From: Lacibacter luteus
Lineage (GTDB): Bacteria > Bacteroidota > Bacteroidia > Chitinophagales > Chitinophagaceae
Direction: 5' to 3'
Assembly: GCF_004118265.1 (NCBI RefSeq)
Contig: NZ_SDHW01000004.1
Span: 62,001-126,000 of the forward strand
Length of the DNA: 64,000 nucleotides
Both the position numbers and the translations under genes were made by a program. The notes under the pieces are model-generated. The model saw only the letters and a program-made list of their open reading frames with translations. It was not told the DNA's origin and did not search any database. Shown piece by piece: positions 18,101 through 26,862 of this stretch (position 1 is the first letter of the stretch; every line of letters starts with the position of its first letter).

Positions 18101-20215
18101 TCAGTATTGATGGGTCTTGAAAAATACTTATTTGAAATAGGCGATCAAGGAATTGACCAAAAAGAATTTCTTCAATCTTTGATTGAAAGAATAATTACAG
18201 GAAGCAACAATATATCACTTACGGCAGTAATTTCAAGTGTTGCTCAAGCATACCCTCTAATGGTTGGCAAATGGATTGTCAGTTTATTCTCAGGAAGAAA
18301 AATAATGCATTGGGATATGGAACGCTACAGAGCAGATCAAACTCCTTTCTACCTTCCTGGTTTAGATAATGACAAATTGTTTCAACAAGAAAGAATTGCC
18401 GCCGACAAGTTACCGCATAGATCTGCACATAATTTGGGATTAAAAGGGTTCATTATTAATTACTGTTTTAACTATAGGGAATACAATAAGGAAATCTTTG
18501 CATTGCTGGAAAAACATAAGAAAGCGGCAAAAAGAAATGATTGGGAGTGGAAGAAAATTCTTTTTGAAATTGATATTAGGAATTGGGAAATCACAAATAA
18601 AACTATTATCGAAGACAAAATGCGGGTTCAACTTGAGCCAGTACACAAAGGAAAGCTGAAACAGGAAGTTGCGAAAATGCAGGAAGAAATGTCAGGATAT
18701 GTGGAAAGCTCATCCCATACAAATTGGTTATTAAAAGTTTTAGATTCAAAGGAGCAGCCGGATATAAAAAGGTTAAAGGAAATTATAAAATACTATCAAT
18801 CACAAGCAGAACTGAATCCTCATAATCATCATCCGGGAATTGCCGCTTCAATAGCTGTTAAACACTTTTGGAACGATTTCACAGAAGATGACAAACAATG
18901 GTGCATTGACATTATCTATCATATCTCAAGCCGTTTAATACAAAAAGACCTGGCTAATGATTATCTTTCATTTGACACTTCGCCGTTTGACGATGATGCT
19001 GTTATGGAAGTAATCCCTTTGCTACTAGGTGCGAATGGAATAGACAGAAAAGATTACAAATTTTTTCTAATAAACGTACTTTTTGCTAACATAAATTATA
19101 ACAGTATTTGGTACAATAAATTTCTTAACGCATTCAGCAACCACCTGTGGAATTCTTGCCCTGACGAGGCTCTGCATTTATGGCTAGGTCTTTTGCAGTT
19201 TGCCAAAATTGAACAAACAAATCCATTTCATTCATACAGGAAGCCTGCAGACGAGGAAGTCGAATCTTACAATAAAGCTGTCAATATATTAATTGACTCA
19301 ATCAGTAAAGGCACTGTATCGATAACCATGGACGAGATTGATTTCAAAAACTATTCGCAATGGATATTATTGAAGGCTATTAAAATAGTTCCTGTGAATA
19401 ACACTCCAGTAGTTTGTCGTGACTTTTTATTAAAATCTATAACCCTTTTTATTCAATTTCAGCAAACAAGAAAGAACCGTTGGGACGAAGATGATCGCCT
19501 AATACATCATATTCAACCTGCGTTAGAAGAAAAAACTGGGAAAGTCATTCTGTGGAACGCTTTGCATAATGGAAGGGAATTCCTGAACAGTATAATTGAT
19601 TTGTATTATAGCTGTTACAATTCGGTCTTCCCCGATATGGAAGTTAAAGGAGAAACTTCAAGATTGTTCCGGGATATTATGAAGAATATCATTTATGATG
19701 CTGATAGAAATTTGCCTGATAATAATAATGAAAAGTTGCTGCATACTATCAATTGCTTTAAAAATGTTTGGGAAGAATACTTCAACATTTTAGTCCAAAG
19801 GGAAACTCTTCTTTCTGGTGATTTACTTTTTTTAAACGTTGGGTGGAATGAAAACTCAAGACATTGGAAACCTTTGGATGTTATGGCTCCTTTTTTCAAG
19901 AAACTTATATTGTTGGCTGGAAAGTATTATCCCGAAGCCACAGTCAATCTTCTTAGTCACATTGGTGATCAAACATTATTGCCGGATGGCTTAACTATTT
20001 TATGGACAAGTTTGCAACAAAATTCTGAAAGACCAACTCTTAGATCAATACCCCATATAGAGCAACTTGTCTATAGGGTATATAATTACCATCTTATAGA
20101 ATTAAAAAGAAACTCGGTTACTCTTGCTAACTATATATCCATGCTTGATGAATTAATCAAAGAAGGCTCTTCCGATGCTTACTGGATAAGAGAGTACTTG
20201 ATTTCATTTAAATAA
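15164..20215 (+). CDS. nuclease-fused STAND-type ATPase, probable antiphage sensor
   Basis: 1683 residues. The first 100 or so look like a PD-(D/E)xK nuclease of the Cap4/DUF4297/Mrr kind: D58-D59 and E63 in TDDLLLE, and Q77 and K79 in LFQIKH. The Walker A is G313-VAGSGKS (313-320) and a Walker B-like YIYIDSF ends at D382. A long alpha-helical region of about 1100 residues follows without clear repeats and would be the sensor. Large nuclease-STAND proteins of this plan (Avs-like) bind a phage protein, oligomerise and degrade DNA. It follows Fic by 5 bases. No close family is recognised, so the defence role is inferred from architecture and context. Confidence 0.78.
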   Translation: MSTKSNVYSQGGGGTTYEFEVQTAFMIQFIIGGIMPGISDSRIDLIRLQSGSLNYQTDDLLLECSNETGQKTKVLFQIKHNLTISEKSPLFSEVLKKIWDDFVNEQLFNPNVDKIYIVKSYLTSDEKKHLKTLCNWAKVKSTSEDFINEAKRIPSKNNYLLLFRKVLKNILNKEIDDENLYRLFVCLDFIEYDFGEAASTAKANLLTLIECSKDSSCTLPSVQIWDSVFSFVSHADNKGGSFNSTNIPAHLKSFFNSSYYTNAQKKLLLISQQSFELINIINDKIGNITLDRQSYLERITTESINNNITIITGVAGSGKSVLAKQFISNIRKNSSGYTLVFKADELNKISLRDYFLKFDIHLTTSEIFSFFPLHNEHYIYIDSFEKLLEGESDAFKQLLNITSANSKIKIIATCREADLSLIRIKYLSESKTEPIKVKLLNDEELLILQEKLPTLAAILKNKRIHSLLKVPKYLDFAYRANQLSGDNFSESDEHAFIQNLWDIIVENKLNNSSIGLPERRNKQFVDLAVTRAKKMAPYIIPLNPDVEALANLLKDGVVAKSNETDAYTPAHDILEDWALIKYVDWIFFQQKDPLLFFTHLGTEPAMRRAFRLWTLQALKSQNEEKLGFFTQILSAVNIESYWQDESVIALLYSPYLATFLESNKELLLKNKWALLSRFIHIMRTSCREYGNIDFLIEKKFIPISESWNHIISFIAEHLDKLPIEKYDLVLHTINDWHYVLYCTEDIHPVAGKAGIIVEHLLENQYINQDDYYYRNDNALLCVKLLLDCCGAIPDKTKKLIEIASANYEKEEDGIDRDWKKIRFYEKIVETALSGPASTQLAKHLPAILISLMKKEWILPDEPEVVNDDTWAISSRRNSRDSNTSFGLASEYKRDYFPASAYQTPVYWLLKYHTIPTIDFVIDLLNHSTEAFLKSDYARSDERLKIDIYLPDGRIISQHGSMGLWSMFRGTGIATPYLLQSVLMGLEKYLFEIGDQGIDQKEFLQSLIERIITGSNNISLTAVISSVAQAYPLMVGKWIVSLFSGRKIMHWDMERYRADQTPFYLPGLDNDKLFQQERIAADKLPHRSAHNLGLKGFIINYCFNYREYNKEIFALLEKHKKAAKRNDWEWKKILFEIDIRNWEITNKTIIEDKMRVQLEPVHKGKLKQEVAKMQEEMSGYVESSSHTNWLLKVLDSKEQPDIKRLKEIIKYYQSQAELNPHNHHPGIAASIAVKHFWNDFTEDDKQWCIDIIYHISSRLIQKDLANDYLSFDTSPFDDDAVMEVIPLLLGANGIDRKDYKFFLINVLFANINYNSIWYNKFLNAFSNHLWNSCPDEALHLWLGLLQFAKIEQTNPFHSYRKPADEEVESYNKAVNILIDSISKGTVSITMDEIDFKNYSQWILLKAIKIVPVNNTPVVCRDFLLKSITLFIQFQQTRKNRWDEDDRLIHHIQPALEEKTGKVILWNALHNGREFLNSIIDLYYSCYNSVFPDMEVKGETSRLFRDIMKNIIYDADRNLPDNNNEKLLHTINCFKNVWEEYFNILVQRETLLSGDLLFLNVGWNENSRHWKPLDVMAPFFKKLILLAGKYYPEATVNLLSHIGDQTLLPDGLTILWTSLQQNSERPTLRSIPHIEQLVYRVYNYHLIELKRNSVTLANYISMLDELIKEGSSDAYWIREYLISFK

Positions 20216-20271
20216 TCATTTTCTCACTTCCCTATTTTGATTTATATAGTTGTCGTTTCTTATATAAAAAA

Positions 20272-22143
20272 CTAATCCTGTTTAACTTTTCGTTGCTTTT
20301 CACGAAAAAACTCTCCTAATTTTTCCTGAAGCTTTTTATTTATCAATGCATATGTAGGAGATATTTCAAACATAAAATCCAATGTCTGAATATGCATATG
20401 AGTGATTTGATACTTCTTACGATTAACTATGCATTCGTATTCGTCGTCCACTAAGAATTTTTTTCTGTCAATTGGGTTATCGGCATCTGTATCAACAAAA
20501 AAATAAAGCTCCTTTTCTGTATGCAATTCAGGACGGAGATAATATATTTCCAAGTAGGGCCCGCCTTTGACTTTATCAGTAATAAGAAGGCAAATTACCG
20601 TTCCCGATTCAGAAGGAATAATCTGCAACAAATGCCTAATCTGTAAAAAATGCGTGCTTATATACTTGTCATATAATTTATAGTACTGCTTGAAAAACAA
20701 TATTGTATTTTTCCATAATACATCTATGTCCCATGTGTCCTTAAAAGGCATTGAATTTCTATAATTAGCTTGATCAGATTGCCCTTGTTGATATTGTCTA
20801 TTTGTAGAAACGAATCCTTTATTCTGCAAATAGTTGATATAATTTTTAATCAGATCAATATTGTAAAGTTCAGAAGTGATAAATACTTTAACCTTTGGTA
20901 CAAAACCTTCTTGTACTTTTTCTATGGCTGCTTTAACCCTTTTTTTGAAGTGAGGAGAAGTTTTCCAACCACTGTAAGAATCAATACTGTGATTACATTC
21001 TGTTACCCAGTCCGCAAAACTTAATTCAGTTGCTGCAAGTACCGGAAGCACTTTAAATATCTTGTATTTTAGTTCCTGCAATGAGTATGAATCTTGCCCT
21101 GGTTCCATATCCAGGTAAACACAATTATGATCAATAAAACTGACAAGATATTCATGTGCAATAAAATCATCTGCAATCGGGAACTTAAACTTGCCGGCTA
21201 CTTTCAAAATTGAATCCTCTAGCGATTTATAGGCCGTTTGCACAGGAAAATCCCTTATATTATCCAAGCTTTTACTGTGTACAAAAACAAGAATATTACC
21301 ATTCATCATTTCTAGACCGATGTCAGTATTTGCATCAAAAACAACCTCTTTAATCAAAGTTTGTTCTTTTTTATATTCTACCGGAAATAGGATATAACGT
21401 ATATCTGCAAATTCATACTTTACAATTCCTATTCCGATTTTCCAATAGTTTGGGTATAGAATTTCTTTAACCGAGCCAAATTCAATATCTAATATGTAGT
21501 TATACTTGTCTAAATAATTATGAATAGATTTCAATACTTGCAAAGGCAGCTTCGTGGGGTTTTGCAGCCTATGATTTAATTCTTCCAACTGCGTTTCAAT
21601 AGTTCTTTTTTGATCTCGTAGAGTATCATAATTCCATACCTTATTAACAGTTTCCTTTGCTTTTTCGGCCCACTTTTCAATGTACGCTCTTTTTTCACCA
21701 TCAATACAATTTTCAATCGGGATAGAAATGGTATAGCTTGCTCCGGTCATCTTTGAAGCCACTTCAATTAATGTAGCAGCATCAATATGCCGCCAATATG
21801 CTTTTTTATTTTGCCTATCCACAACTACAAGGAATACAGGAAGCGAAGAATTTTCACAGTATGAAAAAAAAGTTCGTTCACATTGATAAGATGGTGAGTT
21901 GAAATTTTTCGGTTGAAGTGTTTTTAATTGAATATCAATTTTACCAATTGGAATTTGTTCTTCATCTGTGATTTCTAATATTCCATCAGAATTTGGATAC
22001 TTATCCATAACCCGGATTTCACCTTTGATGAAACGAGTATCTAATAAACTTTGAAATATGTTTTTGCTCTCTAGCTCTGTTGCAGATGTTGAAGAATAAC
22101 CGGCAGGTTTACCATCAATTAATTTATTTGCGTCTTCTTCCAT
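20272..22143 (-). CDS. DUF4365-domain protein, long form
   Basis: 623 residues. The N-terminal 160 or so residues match DUF4365, a PD-(D/E)xK-like domain: D53-G and E57 (SDGILEI), then Q72 and K74 (IDIQLKT), and later VFLVVVDRQNKKAYWRHI. The rest is of unknown type; a coiled coil lies at about 173-195 (DQKRTIETQLEELNHRL). DUF4365 occurs often in defence islands and is presumed to act on nucleic acid. The gene is convergent with the STAND gene, only 56 bases separating the stops. A second DUF4365 gene lies 1.2 kb away on the other strand. Confidence 0.8.
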   Translation of the reverse strand: MEEDANKLIDGKPAGYSSTSATELESKNIFQSLLDTRFIKGEIRVMDKYPNSDGILEITDEEQIPIGKIDIQLKTLQPKNFNSPSYQCERTFFSYCENSSLPVFLVVVDRQNKKAYWRHIDAATLIEVASKMTGASYTISIPIENCIDGEKRAYIEKWAEKAKETVNKVWNYDTLRDQKRTIETQLEELNHRLQNPTKLPLQVLKSIHNYLDKYNYILDIEFGSVKEILYPNYWKIGIGIVKYEFADIRYILFPVEYKKEQTLIKEVVFDANTDIGLEMMNGNILVFVHSKSLDNIRDFPVQTAYKSLEDSILKVAGKFKFPIADDFIAHEYLVSFIDHNCVYLDMEPGQDSYSLQELKYKIFKVLPVLAATELSFADWVTECNHSIDSYSGWKTSPHFKKRVKAAIEKVQEGFVPKVKVFITSELYNIDLIKNYINYLQNKGFVSTNRQYQQGQSDQANYRNSMPFKDTWDIDVLWKNTILFFKQYYKLYDKYISTHFLQIRHLLQIIPSESGTVICLLITDKVKGGPYLEIYYLRPELHTEKELYFFVDTDADNPIDRKKFLVDDEYECIVNRKKYQITHMHIQTLDFMFEISPTYALINKKLQEKLGEFFREKQRKVKQD

Positions 22144-23335
22144 TAATTCAAAATTTTCTATGAACTACAAATTTAACCATTGCCATTCTTCTTCCTCACA
22201 TCCATTATGCGTTTCCAAAGAAATACCGACTCGTTCTCATTAAGCAATAAATATTCACATGCAAAATAGTTTGTGAAAAACAATGTGTGCCTTCGGCACG
22301 ATCTCGTAGTGTTTGCTTACTCCATTCCATTTTGTAAGCAAGGATTCGATTAATGAACTTATTGTTTCTTTCAATCACCATTCTTCGTAAGCCGGTAAAT
22401 AGGTGTTCGTCATTCGTTGTCGGCAAGCAGGTACGCCAAACCATTGCAGCAAAAAAAATGAATTCAATGGCTGTTCCTTACAGGCATTTTTATAGCTGCA
22501 ATGCCCTTCGCATTCTTCGTACCTCATCATGTCTCGGGTGCTCCGTTTCACTTCGCAGTTTGTCATACTGCTTGCAGCTCCTCCTCATTCCTCACGGCAG
22601 CTACTGTGTCCTTCACAGCCCTTTACTCAACCGCTCCTTCATTACATTTCATTCCACCTCGTTCGCTTCTATTCAATTGCTATAGTGCCTGGCATCCTGA
22701 TCCAAACACAATACCAACACACAGCAGGATGCACATGCACTTCCGCAAGCCAACACTCACCGCTCACCGGGTTACATTTCACTTCATTCCGTCGGGTTTC
22801 GTTCAGTACTGTTCAGTCCATCCGCTGCCACACTTTTTTGCTCGCCGGCCGCCCCTTCAGGCTGCGTTCTCTGTGTGCTGCTAATTGCTTTGTTCGTACC
22901 TCTCATTCGCAAAGCTGCACATCAGTTCACTTGCATACGTCCGCCGCCTCCGTACCCTGACGGGTAAATTACTACGGCGGCGTCCTATGTAGCCAGCATC
23001 GCAGCAGCCCCATGGCCAAGCTTCTTTTTCATTGGCCTGAAATGGGGCTGCTGCTTTACTGCTGTCCCCTTTCGGGGGCTCGCCGTCGCCTCCGTTCGTT
23101 CCTCTCTCCGGCTCCTCATGGCTCGCTTTGCTGCCCACCCTTCACCGCCGTTACTCCCGGCGGGCCAAGCTTCTTTTTTGCCGCAGGCGCTTTTACCGGG
23201 TATCCTACACCGTCATATGACCTTTTTCATTTTCATAAATACACATTACATTAGCTTGATATGCGAAAGTTGAAAAATATAACATTCGCTAAAAGTACTG
23301 TTCGTCACATCATAAAGAATAACAACAAAGAAATT
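22144..23335. other. 1.2-kb hairpin-rich, pyrimidine-biased non-coding segment
   Basis: Several frames are open here, but all give Ser/Pro/Phe/His-rich strings with no domain, so I call no gene. The plus strand is strongly C+T-rich from about 22500. Hairpins visible: GTGCC-TTC-GGCAC (22287-22299), TTGCTTAC/GTAAGCAA (22313-22341), CCATTG/CAATGG (about 22441-22470), GCATCCTG/CAGGATGC (22692-22732), and a large one at 23001-23054. The base composition is unlike the AT-rich genes on both sides. Confidence 0.55.
23001..23054. repeat. long hairpin and 16-bp direct repeat
   Basis: The arms GCAGCAGCCCCAT (23001-23013) and ATGGGGCTGCTGC (23042-23054) are perfect complements. Inside them GGCCAA pairs with TTGGCC (23014-23019 and 23032-23037). 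Part of the loop side, GGCCAAGCTTCTTTTT (23014-23029), recurs as a direct repeat at 23163-23178. Confidence 0.65.
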
Positions 23336-24406
23336 ATGGACTTCCCAAAAAGGATAAAACAACATAAATCACAATCTGATTCGTTTTCTATACTACTATA
23401 CAAACTTAAGGACCTAGGTATTTTCAGAAGTGCGACAGAAAATGATTATGGAATTGATTTTGAAATAGAAATGGTTATTAAGGAAAGGGTTATTGGGAAA
23501 TACTTAAAAGCTCAAGTTAAAAGTGCTGAAGATCTTTACATTCGAGCAGACGGAATTCCTACCGTAAGTGGCATAAAACAAACAACACTAGCATATTGGA
23601 CAGAACTTAGCTATAGATCACATGTTATTGCTTTTGCTGTTGACTTGTATACAGAGAAAATTTACTTTACTAAATCAATTTTTTGGCAAGCTACTGCATT
23701 AATTGATGGTTCAGAGAAATCCAAAACAATTGAGTTTTTGCCTACTATTGATTTGTCAAAAATAGCGGATGATATAACCAAAAAAGACTCTAAGACAATA
23801 GAGAAAACAGAAAATTATGTATCAACTATTCTTATTCAACAAACCGCATTTCAAAGTAGTATTGTTGACATCATTTATGCTCATAAAACAATTCTACGAA
23901 ACATACACTCGGTTTTCGAGCTTTACACAGACACGTGGCACTATGACCCTTGGACAGAAGTTCAATCTTTAGATGTGTTCAAAACTTTATTAGAGTGCAG
24001 TAAAATTCTAATTAATAATTTGTCTGATACGAATTTAACAGAAGAAGAAAGAAATAATATTTTTGAATTTGATTACTGGGCAAGAATTACTGCTTGGTCT
24101 GGCGATGATATTTCAAATGAAGTGGCCAAAAAACCATTACAAATTTTGTTTCCATTACTATTAGACAAGATACAGCATTATAGCATGCTTGTAATAAAAG
24201 GCGCATATTACTGGATATACAAAGACATGCCGTATTTAAAATTAGTATTTAAAACAAAAATACCTGTCGAAAGGACTCACAAGAAAATGATTCATGTCAA
24301 CTATGAGCAAACTGAATTTGAAAATAAAGAGCATTTTAACGATTTCGTTCACGATATAATTGATAAGAACAAAAAACTTAAAGAAGCCAAGAAAAGCAAT
24401 ATGTAA
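23336..24406 (+). CDS. DUF4365-domain protein, short form
   Basis: 356 residues from ATG 23336; an in-frame ATG at 23261 would add 25 unlikely residues. The N-terminal half matches DUF4365: D41 and E43 (NDYGIDFEIEM), Q60 and K62 (KAQVKSAED), then a segment on transport-like residues HVIAFAVDLYTEKIYF. The C-terminal half (after about 170) is helical and unrecognised. The nuclease-like D/E-x-K layout suggests action on nucleic acid. It is separated by 153 bases from the HNH gene downstream. It is only distantly similar to the DUF4365 gene at 20272. Confidence 0.78.
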   Translation: MDFPKRIKQHKSQSDSFSILLYKLKDLGIFRSATENDYGIDFEIEMVIKERVIGKYLKAQVKSAEDLYIRADGIPTVSGIKQTTLAYWTELSYRSHVIAFAVDLYTEKIYFTKSIFWQATALIDGSEKSKTIEFLPTIDLSKIADDITKKDSKTIEKTENYVSTILIQQTAFQSSIVDIIYAHKTILRNIHSVFELYTDTWHYDPWTEVQSLDVFKTLLECSKILINNLSDTNLTEEERNNIFEFDYWARITAWSGDDISNEVAKKPLQILFPLLLDKIQHYSMLVIKGAYYWIYKDMPYLKLVFKTKIPVERTHKKMIHVNYEQTEFENKEHFNDFVHDIIDKNKKLKEAKKSNM

Positions 24407-24559
24407 CGGATATATATTACTTAACTGAGTTCCATTACCATATACTTTGAATTTTTATAGACATAGTGAATATCTCTATTTCGGTACTAGAATATTGCAA
24501 ACTAAACCTGCGGGTGTAGCCCCATAACTCCGCAAAAATCAACCGTTCAATATTATTTT

Positions 24560-25423
24560 ATGAGAGATGATTTTTCAGCAAAGACAAAAGAAATTTTAGC
24601 TAAAAGGGTCACACATAAATGTAGCAATCCTGATTGTAAAAAACCTACTATTGGGCCCAACTCTGACCCAAATAAGACTGTTCTTATTGGAGTAGCAGCT
24701 CATATTACTGCTGCTTCTGTTGGCGGTCCACGATATAATGCTGACTTGTCCCAAGAAGAACGAGCTGATATAGACAACGCTATTTGGTTATGTCAGAATT
24801 GTTCAGCTCTTATTGACAAAGACACTGTCAAATACACAGTGCCGTTATTAGAAAAGTGGAAAATAAATGCAGAAGACGAAGCCTTTAAGGCACTACAACA
24901 AAGGAATTATGCTGATACGCCAAAAGCAGACCAGGCCCGACCTTATGCTGAAGCTGAGCTTATTTGGACTCATGGTTTTAAAAGACCTCAAGGAGCAAGT
25001 CAAAAGACAAATGAAATATACGGGGACACTCCCATTTCAATAATGCAAGTTATTTGGTACAATCATATCGCATGGAACTATGAATTGAAAATCTATAACA
25101 ATTCATCAGTGGGATTATTTAACTTAAAGCTTCATCAGCATCACAGTAACTCATTCTTTCACTTAAAAGAAAAGCTGCCGAAAATAAATAATCTCCCGCC
25201 TTACAGGGACTTGTCATTAAGAGCCGAAACATCAAGATTTTTTGAAGGAACAGGTGAAGAAGCAAATAAAATAATGAAGCCTCACTTCCCGGACCAGTTG
25301 CAAGGCTTACGACTACTACTTGAATATACGGGAGAAGATAGAAAGACATATTTTACTGAGCTAACACTAAACGGTAATACTTTAACTATTGTACATCTTG
25401 ATGAAAAACCTAACGACTACTAA
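24560..25423 (+). CDS. HNH endonuclease-like protein
   Basis: 287 residues. The first 110 are an HNH nuclease module with a zinc site: CSNPDC near residues 22-27, the core AAHITAASVGGPRYN, EERADIDNAIWLCQNCSALIDKD cut short here by rule of length, i.e. a CxxC knuckle after a DNAIWLC helix. The His pair of the ββα-metal fold would be in AAHI. The remaining 170 residues are unrecognised and mixed alpha/beta. Such HNH proteins are found in defence islands and are thought to cut DNA. An inverted repeat at 25454-25492 separates it from the next gene. Confidence 0.82.
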   Translation: MRDDFSAKTKEILAKRVTHKCSNPDCKKPTIGPNSDPNKTVLIGVAAHITAASVGGPRYNADLSQEERADIDNAIWLCQNCSALIDKDTVKYTVPLLEKWKINAEDEAFKALQQRNYADTPKADQARPYAEAELIWTHGFKRPQGASQKTNEIYGDTPISIMQVIWYNHIAWNYELKIYNNSSVGLFNLKLHQHHSNSFFHLKEKLPKINNLPPYRDLSLRAETSRFFEGTGEEANKIMKPHFPDQLQGLRLLLEYTGEDRKTYFTELTLNGNTLTIVHLDEKPNDY

Positions 25424-25453
25424 AACCACAGTGCAACTTTAAAACCAACATGG

Positions 25454-25492
25454 CAGAGCCCGTTGTCAATGTTTGAACGTTTTCGGGCTCTG
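25454..25492. terminator. hairpin between the HNH gene and its neighbour
   Basis: CAGAGCCCG (25454-25462) and CGGGCTCTG (25484-25492) form a perfect 9-bp stem with a 21-base loop, 31 bases past the HNH stop and 17 bases before the next start. There is no T-run, so it may be partial attenuation. Confidence 0.5.
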
Positions 25493-25509
25493 TAAATATA
25501 TCACTCAAA

Positions 25510-26862
25510 ATGGAAAAAAAGAGACTCATACGTATCACTAAGAATAAAGTTTTTTTGACACCTGAAATGAGCTTAAACCTCTCCCAAACAAGTTTGGCAG
25601 GCATACATCTTAGCTTTAGGTCAGTTCAAGATATTTATTTTGAAGTAGAGGTATTAGACTATAACAAAGTAGAAAATAAAATCACCCTTGAAGTAATCGA
25701 CTATCAGCCCAAGGATATTGAAAAATTCAAAGAACAAAACGCTAAAGCTCCTGTATTATTCGTCCATTTTAAACCGTTAAAGTGGACTTATATTGAAAGA
25801 CATCTGGGAAGTTATACAAAATCAATATTACTAAAAGAAGGAATCGTAATTGAGGATAAAGCACCAAGAGCAAATCAAGATACAGAGAAATCGCCTTTAA
25901 GTACATTCAAATCAAAGGCTGAAGAATATGCTGATAAACTAAGCCAAAATTATAATACATCTATACCGAACAACGTCGAGTTTAAGCAACGAGAGCCGGT
26001 CATTGAAAAAATTACAGAAGAGGCAAAGGTTTATTTTAAAGACGCAGATTTTAACTTAGGATTTGTTGCTTTTAGCTACAAATCAAAGAGGTTAAACAAT
26101 ACATACAACCTCAAAATTGAAAACTACTTTTTACTACCTGAGTTTAATGCTGTTAAATCCTATTTTCCTAAAGCATTTGGTGGAAAAAAGCAGTTTACAA
26201 TAAACATCACCTTTACCCTAAAAGACAAAGTGGTAACAGACATTGTTACTACGTCTATAGAAATTGATGGCATCAATGAAAATATTATTGACAGTATAAA
26301 ACGAGAACGGGTTGCAAACCTCACATCTACTCCCTTGCGAAAATCAATTGATAAATCTCTTTTCACATCAGACGACATATTCAACAGTTTCGATGACGAC
26401 CTGAAAGATGGAAATGTTTTCAACCAAACTGAAGAAGACATTTTAAACTTCTTAATTGAGATAAGGAATGTTAGAAATGCAAAGCATCTTCAATTTTTGT
26501 CAGGTTCGAAGCACTCGGCAAAACAAAAATTGCGATTCACTCTAAAGCCATTATTTGGATTTCTATTTTTCATTGAGGGCGAAACTAAAAATCACTTTTG
26601 TTGGGAGCTGCTAAATTCACATGCAACATATCTTTGGTCTTTCGACAAAATTGAGGCAGACGTAAAGTTTCAATTTAAAAGAGTTGAGGAAACAATCAAT
26701 ATCATTAGGGATATGGGCAGAGAGGCTTACAAGAATAATTTTAAAAGCAACAAAGTAGACAACGACTTGTCTTTCTGCACTATTGAACACTCTAATATTA
26801 ACTCTGCTATTAAAGAAGGTTTTGTAGAGTGGCGACATAGGCTAAAAGAACGACTTGTATAG
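25510..26862 (+). CDS. unrecognised 450-residue protein beside the HNH gene
   Basis: I do not recognise a family. The protein is soluble, with no signal peptide or membrane helix. The N-terminal 120 residues look beta-rich (IYFEVEVLDYNKVENKITLEV is one strand pair, quoted in part), followed by a Lys-rich linker, a middle beta-rich segment (KAFGGKKQFTINITFTL) and a helical C-terminal part (EETINIIRDMGREAY). Codon use is as AT-rich as the neighbouring defence genes. Position behind the HNH gene suggests a partner or a separate defence cargo gene. Start ATG 25510 is the first in the frame. Confidence 0.65.
   Translation: MEKKRLIRITKNKVFLTPEMSLNLSQTSLAGIHLSFRSVQDIYFEVEVLDYNKVENKITLEVIDYQPKDIEKFKEQNAKAPVLFVHFKPLKWTYIERHLGSYTKSILLKEGIVIEDKAPRANQDTEKSPLSTFKSKAEEYADKLSQNYNTSIPNNVEFKQREPVIEKITEEAKVYFKDADFNLGFVAFSYKSKRLNNTYNLKIENYFLLPEFNAVKSYFPKAFGGKKQFTINITFTLKDKVVTDIVTTSIEIDGINENIIDSIKRERVANLTSTPLRKSIDKSLFTSDDIFNSFDDDLKDGNVFNQTEEDILNFLIEIRNVRNAKHLQFLSGSKHSAKQKLRFTLKPLFGFLFFIEGETKNHFCWELLNSHATYLWSFDKIEADVKFQFKRVEETINIIRDMGREAYKNNFKSNKVDNDLSFCTIEHSNINSAIKEGFVEWRHRLKERLV

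Noticed and set aside
22353-23254. Several overlapping open frames of 60-143 codons on both strands
   Set aside because: All are Ser/Pro/Phe/His- or Arg/Gly-rich chance products of pyrimidine-biased DNA, overlap each other and show no domain or conserved segment.
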